DNA from: Sphingosinicella sp. LHD-64
GTDB taxonomy: Bacteria; Pseudomonadota; Alphaproteobacteria; Sphingomonadales; Sphingomonadaceae
Assembly: GCF_031157375.1 (NCBI RefSeq)
Contig: NZ_JAVIFV010000003.1
Location: 1,066,001-1,130,000 of the forward strand
Reading direction: 5' to 3'
DNA: 64,000 bases
Under the pieces are notes generated by a model. That model was not told the DNA's origin. It was given only the letters and a program-made list of their open reading frames with translations, and searched no databases. Positions 17,907-29,100 of the stretch are shown one piece after another (the first letter of the stretch is position 1; every line of letters starts with the position of its first letter). The translations under genes were made by a program, and so were the position numbers.

Positions 17907-20056
17907 CAGAAGGCCTGCCCGATCGAAATGTAGAGCGAGATGCGGGATTCGCCCTCGCGCCGGTTGATCGGCGTCGCCACGTCGACGCGGATCGGGCCGA
18001 AGCTCGTATAGAGCCGCCCGCCGACGCCGACGCCGAAGCGCAGGTCCGAAAGGCGCGGATACTGGCCTTCATAGACCTGGCCGGCATCGACGAAGGCGAC
18101 CACGCCATAATCGCCGAACCGGTAGCGGCCCTCGATCGCGAACTCGTTGAGACTGCGCCCGCCGAGCGGCACGGAAATCGTGGGCGGCTCAGCCTCCGGG
18201 TCGGCGGGATCGAAGTCGGGATTCGGCAGTATCTGCCGTGGCCCCAGTTCCTGGAAGCCGAAGCCGCGCACCGAGCCGCCGCCACCCGCGTAGAAGCGCC
18301 GCGAGGGTGCGAGAGCGTCGCGCGCGATGCCGGTGATCGAGCCGAAGCGGACCCGGCCGGCGATCACGAAATCGCCGATCGGATAGTAGGCGCTGCCCTC
18401 GATCAGGCCCCGGACATAGAAATCGGCGCCGTCGTTGAGCGAGGCCTCGGGATTGATCCGGGCGAGCAGCCGATAGCCGCGGGTGGCATCGAGCAGGTTG
18501 TTGGAGCGATCGTAGCCGACCTGCCCGAAGACGCCGCCGATGAAATAGGTCTCACTCGGCGCGGACTGGCCGCGCGCGTCGAGGGCCTCGTTGGTGGCGA
18601 GCAGTTCGGCGCCGAAGGCATAGGTCCAGCGCTTCTGCCAGATCGGCGTGGATTCGCGCGCGACCGTGCCGGCGAGACGGGCGGTGTAGGCGCGGTAGGC
18701 GTCGTAATTTCGCCGTCCTGCCTCGATCTGGGCGATGAGCGCCTGATCGCGGCGGCGCCAGTTGTTGCGGCGGTAGCGGAAATTCGCCGACTGTTCCTGG
18801 GTGCCGCCGATCGCGGCAATGCGGATGCCGCCTTCCGGCGGGAAGAAGTTGCGATGCTCCCAGGCGACCTCGGCGCGCAGGCCCTCGCCGGTATTGTAGC
18901 CGATGCTGCCGTCGATCGAACGCGCCGGTCCGTGGGTCTGGCGGACGAGCACGTCGACATATTCGGTGCCGTCCGGCGCCGTCTCGCCGGTCCGCACCGG
19001 CTCGGCCGAGACGCTGTTGAACAGGCGGGTCGAGACCATCGCCTCGCGCAGGTCGTCGACCAGGCGCCGGTCGTAGAGCTCGCCCTGGTTGAAGCGGGCG
19101 AGGAGATCGATGTGATCGGTGTCGAACACCGCATCGCCTTCGGTTTGGATGCCGCGGAAGCTGGCACGTGGACCGGGATCGAGCGGCAGCGTATAGGCGC
19201 CGAGCCGGGTCGCCGGGTCGAGCTCGATGTCGCGCAGGCCGATCTCGGGAAAGGGATAGCCCTGCTGCGGCAGGCGCAGCGCCACATTCGCCTCGGCCGC
19301 CTCGACCTCCTCGGCGACGATCGGGTGGCCGGATTCGAGGGTCAGCGCCGCGCGCGGCAGGCTCGGCGGCTCGGTCGCCGGGCCGGTGATCCGGATGTCG
19401 CCGAAGCTGTAGCGATTGCCGGCAGCAGCGGTGAGGGTGACGACGACCCGCCCCGGCTGATCGGGCAGCTGCGCGATCGAGGAGGTGGCGACCGCGTCAT
19501 AATAGCCTTCGGAGCGCAGCAGGCGGACGGCGAGCTGCTCGTCCTCCTCGGCCCGCGCCGCGATCATCGCGCCGTTGACCGCCTCGCCGTCGGCATCCTC
19601 GAGCGCGGAAAGATCGCGGAACCGGCCCTCGAGGTCGACCTCGTCCAGACCCTCGACGACATAGGTGTAGCGGACCGGCGCGGGCTCGCCGCCCTCGTCG
19701 GCATCGGCCGCGACGTCCTGGATCGGCTCGGTCCGGAACGTGGAAAGCGGCGGCAGCGGCTCGGACAAGGCCGGATCGCCGAGCGGCGCCTCCTCGACGG
19801 GTCCGGGCACCGGCGGGAAGGGCGTCGCGGAGATCGCGTTCTCGTCGAGTCCCTCGATCGGCTCCAGCGGCCGGTTGAGTTCGGGGTCGAGCGGCGGCAG
19901 CGCCTCCTCGAACTGGGAGTCGGGGATGATCGGCTCGGCCGGATCCGTCTGGCCGGATGCCGCCGGCGGTTCGGCGGGGGAGGCCTGTTGCGCGGCGAGC
20001 GGCGCGGCCAGCGCGCCGACCGCCACGGCTGCCAACAAGAAATGCCTTTGCCTCAA
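17906..20056 (-). CDS. tamA: Outer-membrane Omp85-family assembly protein TamA
   Basis: A 716-aa Omp85 protein: signal peptide (FLLAAVAVGALAAPLAAQQ), an acidic proline-rich linker with no clear fold to about residue 110, POTRA domains to about 430, and a 16-strand barrel ending in the canonical terminal phenylalanine (YISIGQAF). Barrel markers include GGGGSVRGFGFQELGP and RVDVATPINRREGE near the C-terminus. Only a TTG at 20056 is available before an in-frame stop, with GGGGGG just upstream, so the start is TTG. Coupled to tamB by a TGATG overlap. Confidence 0.92.
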   Translation of the reverse strand: MRQRHFLLAAVAVGALAAPLAAQQASPAEPPAASGQTDPAEPIIPDSQFEEALPPLDPELNRPLEPIEGLDENAISATPFPPVPGPVEEAPLGDPALSEPLPPLSTFRTEPIQDVAADADEGGEPAPVRYTYVVEGLDEVDLEGRFRDLSALEDADGEAVNGAMIAARAEEDEQLAVRLLRSEGYYDAVATSSIAQLPDQPGRVVVTLTAAAGNRYSFGDIRITGPATEPPSLPRAALTLESGHPIVAEEVEAAEANVALRLPQQGYPFPEIGLRDIELDPATRLGAYTLPLDPGPRASFRGIQTEGDAVFDTDHIDLLARFNQGELYDRRLVDDLREAMVSTRLFNSVSAEPVRTGETAPDGTEYVDVLVRQTHGPARSIDGSIGYNTGEGLRAEVAWEHRNFFPPEGGIRIAAIGGTQEQSANFRYRRNNWRRRDQALIAQIEAGRRNYDAYRAYTARLAGTVARESTPIWQKRWTYAFGAELLATNEALDARGQSAPSETYFIGGVFGQVGYDRSNNLLDATRGYRLLARINPEASLNDGADFYVRGLIEGSAYYPIGDFVIAGRVRFGSITGIARDALAPSRRFYAGGGGSVRGFGFQELGPRQILPNPDFDPADPEAEPPTISVPLGGRSLNEFAIEGRYRFGDYGVVAFVDAGQVYEGQYPRLSDLRFGVGVGGRLYTSFGPIRVDVATPINRREGESRISLYISIGQAF

Positions 20057-20074
20057 TTGCCCCCCAATTTAGGT

Positions 20075-20089
20075 CGCCTTCCCAAGGCG
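20075..20089 (-). other. Small hairpin between the CHAT gene and tamA
   Basis: A 6-bp perfect stem (CGCCTT/AAGGCG) with a 3-nt loop occupies the 65-nt gap between the CHAT-gene stop and the tamA start. No T run follows on the - strand, so it is not a clear terminator and may allow read-through from the TPS-CHAT unit into tamAB. Confidence 0.35.
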
Positions 20090-20121
20090 TTGAGGGGCAA
20101 ACGTATATCAGGTCGGTTGGT

Positions 20122-23100
20122 TCAACGCACCATGGCAACCTCGGCGGGCGTGACCGGCCGGATCACCGGCGCGACGCCGTCGCCGACCACCGCGAAGGCC
20201 GCCCAGTAATAAGGGTGCGAGGTCGCCGGATCGTCCATCAGGACGCGTTGCGCCAGTCGCAGCGCGCCGGAGGTTCCCGTCCCCTGCGGCGCCGCGAACA
20301 GACCGGAGATCAGGCGCTCGGTCGCGTTGAAATCGTCGGGGACCGGCCAGTGGCTGGCGACGACGATCCGTCCGCCGGCGCCGACGAAGGCGCGGACCAG
20401 GCCGTCGAGCGCGAAGTCGCCGCCGGTGGTGAGGCCCGCCGCCGCGGTCACCTCGGCACCGGCGCGGCCGGCCGTGTCGCAGGCCGAGAGCACGACGAGA
20501 TCGGCGTCGAGGCGGAGGTCGAAAATCTCCGAGAAGGTCAGCAGCCCGTCCGAATCCTGACCGCCGAAGCTGGTGAGCAGAGCCGGCTGGGCCGGGCATT
20601 CCGGCCGTGGCGGCGCGACCAGGCCGTGGGTCGCGAAGTGGAGGATGCGATACTGGTTGAGATTCTCGCGGCCCTTGATCGCCGTGTCGGTGAAGGCCTC
20701 GCCGGTGACGATGTCGGTCGCGCCTTGCACCGAGCCGGTGATCGCCCGTTGCGCCGTGTAGAGCTCGCTCGCCGAGATCGGCCGGTTCCAGGCGGCGAGC
20801 GACCAGTCGCATTCGCCGGCGGCGCGAGTGCCGCCCTGCTGCAGGAAACCCTGCGTCGTCGCATTCTGGCCGAAGCCGAGATACTCGCCGGTCGCGCGCG
20901 ACGGCGGCGCGGTGCGCACGTCGCGGAAGGCGCGGGCCGAGACCGCGGTGCTGATGTCGCGCTCGCGGCCGAACCAGGCGACCCCGCGGAAATCGAACCC
21001 GTCATTGTCGGGATTGGCGGCGCGGGCGCGATAGGCATCAATGCTCGCCTGGTCCATGACGAGCAGGTTGGGCGGCAGCCGCAGCATCGCCCCGTCCGGC
21101 TCGAACACCAGATGGGTGATGCCGCCGATCCCGTCCTCGACCGGGGTGAACAGCGCGCCATAGAGCCGGTGCGCGAGATCGAGATCGAACGGATAGGTGA
21201 TCTGCTGGCCGTTCTCGACGACGGTGATCGTCCGCCTCAGCGCATCGACCTGCTGCTCGAGCTCACCCGGACGCGCGCCGATGCGGAAGATGCGCGCGCT
21301 GTCGGCCGTCACGAAGACCGCATAGGCATCGTTTCCGGCAACCAGCATCTTGTAATAGGCCTCGCCCGGCCGGAGCAGGGTCTGGAGGTCCGCCAGGCTG
21401 ATTGCGTTGGTGGCGACGGCGCGGTAACGCGGGAAGGCGGCAAGCTGCGCTTGCGTCGCGACCTGATCCTGCTGGAGCTGGGTGAGGTTGGATCTGAGCT
21501 CGCCGGCATATTGGGATTGCGCGGCCGACGGGTTCGGCAGCGCTTCGAGCCGGGCGAGATCGACCCGGGTCCGCTCGATGTCGCGGGTGAGGTTCACCGA
21601 CTGGCGGAACAGGCGCGAGGCCTCGTCGCTGCCGCCGGACAGCTCGCGGGCGAGCACCGCCTGCGTCTGAGCCACGCCCGGGCGGACCAGCACCTGGCTG
21701 GCCGCGAAGAAGTCGGCGACGGCCTCGGGATCGTTGCCGCGCTCGGCGAGCAGGCCGAAATAGGGGTTGAGGATGCGGCGCAGCGACGCCGAGCTGTCGC
21801 CGTCCGACGCGATCGCGCCGACGATCTCGCGATAGAGGCCGCGTGCCTGATCGCCCTGGCCGGTTCGTACGTAGAAGCCGGCAAGCCGCCCCTTGGCGCT
21901 GAACAGGGCGGCGGAAGCCGGATAGTCGCCCTCGAGCAAGGCGACGGCGGCGCGATGCTGGCGCTCGGCCTCGCCGAGATCGCGGCGGCTTTCCGCGATC
22001 CGGGCGAGCTCGCCGAGGATCTGCGCGCGCATCCAGACGGTGGCGGCGACCCGCCCGCCGCGGATCGCGACGAGATTGTCGAGCGCCCGGTTGAGCATCA
22101 CGACGGCCTCGTCGGACCGGCCCTGGAGCCGCAAGGCGGTGCCGCGCAGCTGCAGTGCCTGGCCGTCGAGCACCTGGGCCTTGTCTTCGGGCGACAGGCC
22201 CTCGAGCCCGCCCAGCCGCCGCGCGCCCGGCGATTCCGCGGTGAGCTGTGCCGCGGTGGCGCGGTCGAGAACCAGCGACTGCACCGCCTCGCTGGCCGGC
22301 GGCCCGGCCAGCACCCGGTCGAGCTCGGCGAGCGCATCGTCGGTCCGCCCCTGATTGAGCAGGTGCATGGTGCGGTAGTTGCGCAGGCGCCGCTGGTTCA
22401 CCGGATCGCCGCCGGCGAGATCGGCGGCACGGGCGAACAAGGCATCCGCCTCGGCATAATTGCCGAGATTGGACTTTTGCAGCGCCTCGTTGGCGAGCGC
22501 TTCGGCCTGATCGGCGGGATCGGTCCGCCCCTCGGTCAGCGCGGCGAAGAACTCGGCGGATTCGGCATAGTTGCCGGCATTGTTGCGGCGATAGGCCTCG
22601 TCGAGCGCGCGCTGCGGATCGAGGCTGGATGCCTGAACACGGGCGAACGCGACCGGATCACCGGCACCGGTGGTGGCGACGTCGATGTCCCCCGGCACTT
22701 CGCGATCGGCGACGACGCTTCTGAGGCCGAGCCTGAGCACGCTGTCATAACCGCCGAGACCCTCGGCTGCGTAGAGAATGCTGCCGACCTGCTTCAGGTA
22801 GACGCGGTAGGCGACGTCGGCATTGCCGAGCCGGCAGGTCAGGGTCTGGACCGGGCCGAGCCCTTCGATCTCCGCCGCTTCGCCGGGCTGGCAGGTCGCC
22901 CGCCCCGCCCTGGCCTCGGCGAGGCGCGCCGCCGGATCGCCGGCACGTGCGCGCAGGGCATAGAGGCTGCCGACCGGCACCGCCGCGTCGCGGCAGGTGA
23001 TCGCATAGCCGCGATCGAACATGTCCGCATAGACGCGGTCGGAGATGGTCGGCTGGGCGCTGCAGAGAAGGCTGCTCCCCGATCCGATCCGGAAGCTGTC

Positions 23101-23196
23101 CTGCAGGGCGATCGACTGGGCCGACGCGGCGTCGGCCGGCATGAGAGCCGCCGTCGCGAGCGCGCCGACGAGGCCGAAGATGCGTCCGTTCATCAT
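20122..23196 (-). CDS. Exported TPR-CHAT domain protein (caspase-like peptidase)
   Basis: A 1024-aa protein with a Sec signal peptide (GLVGALATAALMPADAASA), an N-terminal 150-residue region with four cysteines, tetratricopeptide-like helical repeats from about 190 to 600 (RRNNAGNYAESAEFF, KSNLGNYAEADALFARA), and a C-terminal CHAT domain from about 680. The CHAT catalytic pair is present: His at about 857 in HFATHG and Cys at about 906 in LSACDT, with GLVRAFVGAGGRIVVASHW after it. CHAT proteins are clan-CD cysteine proteases. The ATG at 23196, preceded by GGAGGA, overlaps the tpsA stop (ATGA), tying it to the exoprotein. Location is likely periplasm or cell surface. Confidence 0.88.
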   Translation of the reverse strand: MMNGRIFGLVGALATAALMPADAASAQSIALQDSFRIGSGSSLLCSAQPTISDRVYADMFDRGYAITCRDAAVPVGSLYALRARAGDPAARLAEARAGRATCQPGEAAEIEGLGPVQTLTCRLGNADVAYRVYLKQVGSILYAAEGLGGYDSVLRLGLRSVVADREVPGDIDVATTGAGDPVAFARVQASSLDPQRALDEAYRRNNAGNYAESAEFFAALTEGRTDPADQAEALANEALQKSNLGNYAEADALFARAADLAGGDPVNQRRLRNYRTMHLLNQGRTDDALAELDRVLAGPPASEAVQSLVLDRATAAQLTAESPGARRLGGLEGLSPEDKAQVLDGQALQLRGTALRLQGRSDEAVVMLNRALDNLVAIRGGRVAATVWMRAQILGELARIAESRRDLGEAERQHRAAVALLEGDYPASAALFSAKGRLAGFYVRTGQGDQARGLYREIVGAIASDGDSSASLRRILNPYFGLLAERGNDPEAVADFFAASQVLVRPGVAQTQAVLARELSGGSDEASRLFRQSVNLTRDIERTRVDLARLEALPNPSAAQSQYAGELRSNLTQLQQDQVATQAQLAAFPRYRAVATNAISLADLQTLLRPGEAYYKMLVAGNDAYAVFVTADSARIFRIGARPGELEQQVDALRRTITVVENGQQITYPFDLDLAHRLYGALFTPVEDGIGGITHLVFEPDGAMLRLPPNLLVMDQASIDAYRARAANPDNDGFDFRGVAWFGRERDISTAVSARAFRDVRTAPPSRATGEYLGFGQNATTQGFLQQGGTRAAGECDWSLAAWNRPISASELYTAQRAITGSVQGATDIVTGEAFTDTAIKGRENLNQYRILHFATHGLVAPPRPECPAQPALLTSFGGQDSDGLLTFSEIFDLRLDADLVVLSACDTAGRAGAEVTAAAGLTTGGDFALDGLVRAFVGAGGRIVVASHWPVPDDFNATERLISGLFAAPQGTGTSGALRLAQRVLMDDPATSHPYYWAAFAVVGDGVAPVIRPVTPAEVAMVR

Positions 23197-26100
23197 GGGT
23201 TTCCTCCGCCACCGGGCTCGCAGACCTCGCCCGGCGGACAATCTTCCGGGCTCTCCCACACCCCGCTGTCGCCGCCGCTGGTCACCGGCTCCTCGAGCAG
23301 CGATTCGGTGGCGAAGCTCACGTCGACGAACTCCTGCCGATCCGGATTGGGCGGGGGCGTGCTCTCCTCGGTTTCCTCGATCGGGCCCTCGATAACCTCC
23401 GAACCGACCGGGAGGCCGGGCGGCACGTCTCCGGCGCACACCCCGGTGGCGATGGTGCAGTCATTGAAGCTGGCCGCCGCGAGATAGCGGGCACGATCGC
23501 CGAACTCGACCTCGCGGAAATAGGGGCTGTTCACGACGAAGGTGCCATCCGCGTTGATCCGGCGACCAAAGGCAAACACGTCGATCTGACCCGACGAGGT
23601 CGGCTCGATGGTGAGCGTGTTCTGCACCACGGTGATGCCGGCGAATTCGTCGGCCGTGCCACTGTTCTGGACGAGCAGGGAGCTGCCGACGCGCAACAGG
23701 ATCTCCCCGCCTTCGATATAGCCGCGTTCCTGCGTTGTCCCGTTGTTGGCCATCAGGGCATCGTCGCGACCGGCAAATGAAGGATTTCCAGCAAGCTGGT
23801 CGATGATCGACTGGCTTGCCGACCAGATATTCGCCGCCTCGATCTCCAGGTTGCCGGCCGGCAGCCCGCCCGATCCCAGCACGCGGATGCTGCCCTGGGG
23901 ATTGACGATCTGCACCCGGCCGCCCGGCGCTGCGAGCGTGATACCGTTGTTCGCGCCGGCATTGCTCATCGCCAGGGCGCCTTCCACGGAGATGATCCCG
24001 GAGCCGCCGCCCTCGCCGGCGGTCAGTGCGATGCTGAGGTTGCCCACGCCCGATCCGGCCGGCGTCGGCGTGGCGCTGACGCTGAGATCGCGGACCACCA
24101 GATCGGCCGGGCGATTCGCCGCGGTACCGGTCTGGCCGGCAATGATCTCCAGAGCGGCGGTACGGATACGGCCGGCTTCCGTGTTGGTGAGCGTGTAGCC
24201 CGGGCCTTGTGCGCTGCCGCCGATCACCGTCTGCTGCCCGGTCTGCCGCGCTTGCAGCCGGACAAGCTCGGTATCGGCATTGCCGAGCCGCGCGGAGTCG
24301 CCGATCGCGATATCGTTCGAGGTCACGCGGATTTCGGTCCCGACGATCGTGCCGGAGAAGCTCGCGGTCTGCGCCGCGTCGAAAAGAATCGCTGCGCCGC
24401 TTGCCGAGGTTCCGGCGATACCGCCTTCGCTGCTGGTGACGGCGATGTCGCCGCCCGTCAGCGACGCGAACGTCACGTCGCCAAAGGCGCCCACCGCCAG
24501 CGACGTCGCACCGGCGAGCGTGCCGAGCGATGCCCCGCCGCTGGTCGCCGTCACATCGATCTCCGACGCGGTCACGTCGGGCAGCGCGAGCGTCGCTGCG
24601 CTGCCACCGAACCGGCCGCCCGCGTCGACGCTGTCGAAGCTGGCTGCGCCGCCCGCGGCGAAGGTGATGCCGCCCGTGGCGGTCAGATCTCCAGCAGTCA
24701 GTTCGTTCACGGCATCGAGATCGATGGTAGTGCCATCGGCCGATGCGATATCGATGTCGCCGCCCCGGACCTCGATCGCGCCGCCTAGCAGCGATCCGGA
24801 AAGGCTGGCCGTCCCGGCGGCCTCGATCAGCATCGCTCCGCTCGCGCGGATCACCGTGCCCGGAACCGTGGAGACATCACCCCCGGCGGAGGCGGTCAGG
24901 CTGGCGACGTCGATTGTCGGCGAACCCGCGACGGAATCCGTATGGAGGACGGCAATGTCACCGCCGGCTTCCAGGTTCCAGGTGCCGCCGGAAATCACGC
25001 CGGTGCCGGTGACATCGAGCAGCGCATTCTGCGTCGTCGAGATGCTGGCTACGCCGGCAAGGTCGAGGGTTCCACCGTCGGCCGCGATCTCGACCCCGCT
25101 GGTGGAGGCAATGCGGATATCGCCGGTCACCGTGACCTGACTGCTGATGGATCGGATCGCCGCGGGCCCCGCCAGTGCGGAGTCCAGGGGCGGCTGATCG
25201 CCGCCCACTATGATGTCGATCGAGCCGAACTGGGCTGTGCTGCCCTCCACCGTCAGCGTGGCGAGGCCATGCCGCGATCCGCCCGCCGTGGCACCGGTTC
25301 CTGCCGTTCCGGTACTGGCGAGGGCGAGCGCGCCAATCGTGGCTTCGACCGGCTCGCCGGTCTGGAAACGCGGTGTCAGAAGCGCGATCGTGCCGCCGCC
25401 AGCGCCGGAGCCGCCAGCGCCGCCGGCGCTGTTTCCGCCGACGCCATCGGCGGCGAGAGATGCACTGGTGGCGGTGAAGGTGCTGCCCTGGCCGAGCAAT
25501 ATCGCGTCGCCGCCCGTGCCGTCGCCGCCCGCACCGGTGGTCCCGGCACCGCCGGCGGCGGAGGCCGTGACAACGATGGTGCCGAACTCGCCGGCGCCGA
25601 CCACGGCGCCCTCGGTCTCGTTGCCGCTGACGGTTCCGACCTGGGCGTCGCCGCCGCGCGCATCGCCGCCGCTGGTGCCGCCGCCGCCGGTCGCGTTCGC
25701 CGACCCGCTGAAGGAGTCGACGCGGATGACGCCGTTCAGGGTCTGCGCAAAGGCCGCGATCGTGCCGCCGGTGGCGTCACCGCCCGCGCCTCCGGTGCCC
25801 TGGCCTCCGATTGCCGAAACATCCAGGCTCGCCGATGCGATGTCGATCAGGCTGCCGGTCGGCCGATTCAGCGATTGGAGCCGGGCGCTGCCGGCGATGC
25901 CGGCGCCACCGTTGCCGGCCGTTCCCGCGCCGCCGATGCCGCGCGCCGATTGGATGATCGCGCCGCCGGTGAGCGAACCGCCGGCCACGCTGACCGCGGC
26001 ACCACCCGCGGGGGGTGCGAAGGGATCGGGATCCTGCCCGCCCGTTCCGATGCCGCCCGTCGTGCCGCTGCCGCCCGTGCCGTCGGCCGCAAGCGATGCC

Positions 26101-29100
26101 GACCCGAAGGTCAGGGGGGCATCGTTGACGGCATAGAGTTCCGCCAGTCCGCCGGTGCCGGCCCCGCCCGCACCGGTCGTGCCCGCGCCGCCGAAGCCGC
26201 TGGCATCGAGATCGACGCTGCCGGCCAGGGTCAACTGTCCGCCATCGGTGCCGGTCCGGGCGATACCGCCCCGGCCGTTGCCGCCGGCCACGCCATTGCC
26301 GCCTCGTCCGATCGCCGATACCCGCATCGCTCCGGCGGTTCCGGTCCCGATCGCATCGCCCTCGATGCGGAAGTTCGCCTGGCCGCCGGTGCCGTCGCCA
26401 CCCGTCGTCCCGCCGGAACCGCCGGTTCCGTTTGCGGTGAGCGCCGAGCCGCCGCCGATGGTCATCGATCCGATCGGGGCAGAGGCAAAAGCAAGGCCGC
26501 CCGTTCCGCCGCCGCCGGCGCCCGTTCCTCCGCTCCCGCCCGTTCCGGATGCGTCGAGCGAAAGATTGCCGAACGTCGCGCTGACCGTCGATCCGCCGCC
26601 ACCATAGCCCAGCTCGATGCCGGCGAAGAGGTCACCACCGTCCCCCAGGCCCCCGGCCACGCCGCCCTCGCCACCGGCGCCCCGCGCGGTGGCCGTGACA
26701 TTGCCCAGCACCAAGGTGCCACCAACAGCGTCCGCGACGAGCCGGACGTCTCCACCCGTCCCGGTGCCGCCATTCTGGGTGTCCCTGCTGTCCCCGCCGC
26801 TCCCGTCGGCGGCGGCGGCGACGTTGCCGGTCCGCAATGTGCCGTTGCTCAGCGCGGCCATCTCGATATCGCCGCCGGTCCCGTTCCCGCCGAGGATGCC
26901 GTTGCCGCCTTGGCCCGACACGGACAGCGTCATGCCGCCGACCTGGACCTGTCCGTTCGGAAAGGCCTGCACGAAGATTTGTCCGCCCAGGCCGCTGCCG
27001 CCGATGCCGACGGGCGGGTCAGCCAGGCTGGCGACGCCGCCGATGCCGTCGGCGCGCACCTCGAAGCTCCCATCCAGCGTCATCGAGCCACCGGTCGACT
27101 CGATCGAAGCGGTTCCGCCTTGCCCCAGACCGCCCGTACCCAGGCCGGTGCCTCCGGCCCCGCCAGTGCCGCTGGCGTCCAGCGTGCTGCTGCCGAGCGC
27201 GGCCGTCATCGTCGCACCCGTGGCCGCGCGAATCCTGACGGTGCCGCCTTCGCCCACGCCGCCGGCCAGGGCGCCCGCCGCGCCGCCGACGCCGCGCGCC
27301 TGCAGGTTGTTGCTGCCGCCGAACGAGACCTGGCCGACCTGCGCCTCGATCCGGGCAAGACCGCCGGTGCCGATCGCGCCATTGCCGGTGCCCGCGCCGC
27401 CGAGACCGTCGGCAGTGAAGCTGATGCTTCCGAAGGTCGCCGTCGCGGTCGAGGTGGCGCTGCCATAGCCGAGCTCGGTGCCGGCGAACAAAGTGCCGCC
27501 GTCGCCGGCGCCCGCTTCTCCGCCCGAGCCCCCGCCCGCTCCGCCCGTCCCGATCGCGGTCGCGCTGACGTTGCCGAACTCGATGGCGCCATCCTCGGCG
27601 ATCGCCGCAAGACGGACGAAGCCGCCGTCGCCTGCGCCGCCATCCCGTGTGCCGGCACCACCGGTTCCGTCCGCCGAAATGGTTACCGTGAAGCCACCTG
27701 CGCGCGCACTGGCTCCCTGGGCAGTGATCCCGACATTGCCGCCGTCGCCGTCGCCGCCATTGGAGATACCGAGACCACCGGTGCCGTCGGCAAGGATGTT
27801 CGCGGTGGCGCCGAGAAGGGCCGTCCCATTCGCCGTCGCGTTGACGAAGACCGATCCGCCGAATCCGGACCCCGCGAAGGGGCCGGCGGCGCCCTGCGCG
27901 GAGAGGTCGATGCTGGTCGACGGACCGAGCGTGACTGTCCCGTTGTTGGCGTTCATGAAGAAAAGGCCGCCCTGTCCGAAGCCACCCGAGGCCTCGACGC
28001 TGACCGCGTCCTCGATCGCGCCGCCCGTGCCGCGCGCGGTGAAACTGTTGGCGCCTTCGATGCTGACGCTGCTTGCGCCGCCGGAGGCGAAGATGTCGAT
28101 GGTGCCGCCGCGACCTTCGGCGCCCGTTTGCGTCCCGCTATCGCCATTCGATCGGCTGCCGGTGCCGCTGACGTCGACCGTCGCGCCGCCCACCACGCGG
28201 ACGCCCGCCCCGTCGGACGCCGCTATGCGCGCCGTCCCGCCTTGGCCGACGCCGCCGGTGTTGGGCACATAGTCGGTCTCAGCACCCTGGCCGGTCGCGC
28301 GCATGTCGAGGTTGCCGTCGACAAGGATCGACGAACCGACCCCGTTGGCGCTGACCGTCACGCTGCCGCCAATGCCGTCGCCCGCATCGAGATCGTCCGG
28401 ATTGTCGAATTCGCCAACCGCCGAACTGTTGAGCGCCGCATCGCCCGCGATGGTGAGCGACTGTCCGTTCTCGGCAGTGATGGACGCGCTGCCGCCGGTC
28501 AGGTCGAGCCCCAGCACGCCGATCCCGAATGACGAGCCATAGCCGAATTCGAGCGGGCCGAACGCGGTGAGGCTGAGATCGCCCTCGACATCGACCGCAT
28601 CGTTGAGCGCGCTGAGCCTGGCTTCGCGAAAGGCTTCGATGGTGAGGTCACCCTCGAACAGGAGCGCCGCATCCCGGCTTTCCACGATCACGTCACTGGT
28701 TGCGCGCGCAACCACGTCCGAGCTGAAGTCGCCGCCTGTGATGCGGATGTTCGATTCCGCGAGGATCGCATTTTCGGAAAGCGCGCCGTTCTCGATATCG
28801 AACCCTGCCGACAGAATGATCTGGCCGTTCTCGACCGTGGCGCTGACCGCGTCGTCGAAGCCCACCGAACCCGACAGCAGCATCTCCACCGCGCCGAACG
28901 ACGAGGACGGCTGCGTGATCATGTAGATGCGATGCGGATCGGCGGCGCCGGTGCTGGCCGGCCCGCCTGTCGAGCCGCTGTGGGTGATCGGCACCTCAGC
29001 GAAGCTGCCACTCTCGACAATGATGTCGAACAGACCCTCGTTGATGGCAAAGGAGACCTGGCGCGCGCCGATATAGGCGGCGCTGCCGTTGACGTAGACG

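Noticed and set aside
14928-17933. 1001-residue open frame on the + strand
   Set aside because: Exactly opposite tamB, full of repeated charged residues and no recognisable motif; a shadow.
19957-23487. 1176-residue open frame on the + strand
   Set aside because: Lies opposite the CHAT gene, which has signal peptide, TPR and catalytic motifs; the + frame has none.
25380-28290. Regular repeats considered as a CRISPR or VNTR array
   Set aside because: The units are in-frame coding repeats of variable length with no constant DNA repeat or spacers.
24942-28532. 1196-residue open frame on the + strand
   Set aside because: Mirror of the glycine-rich tpsA repeats; low-complexity Ala/Arg/Gly text, no start signal.
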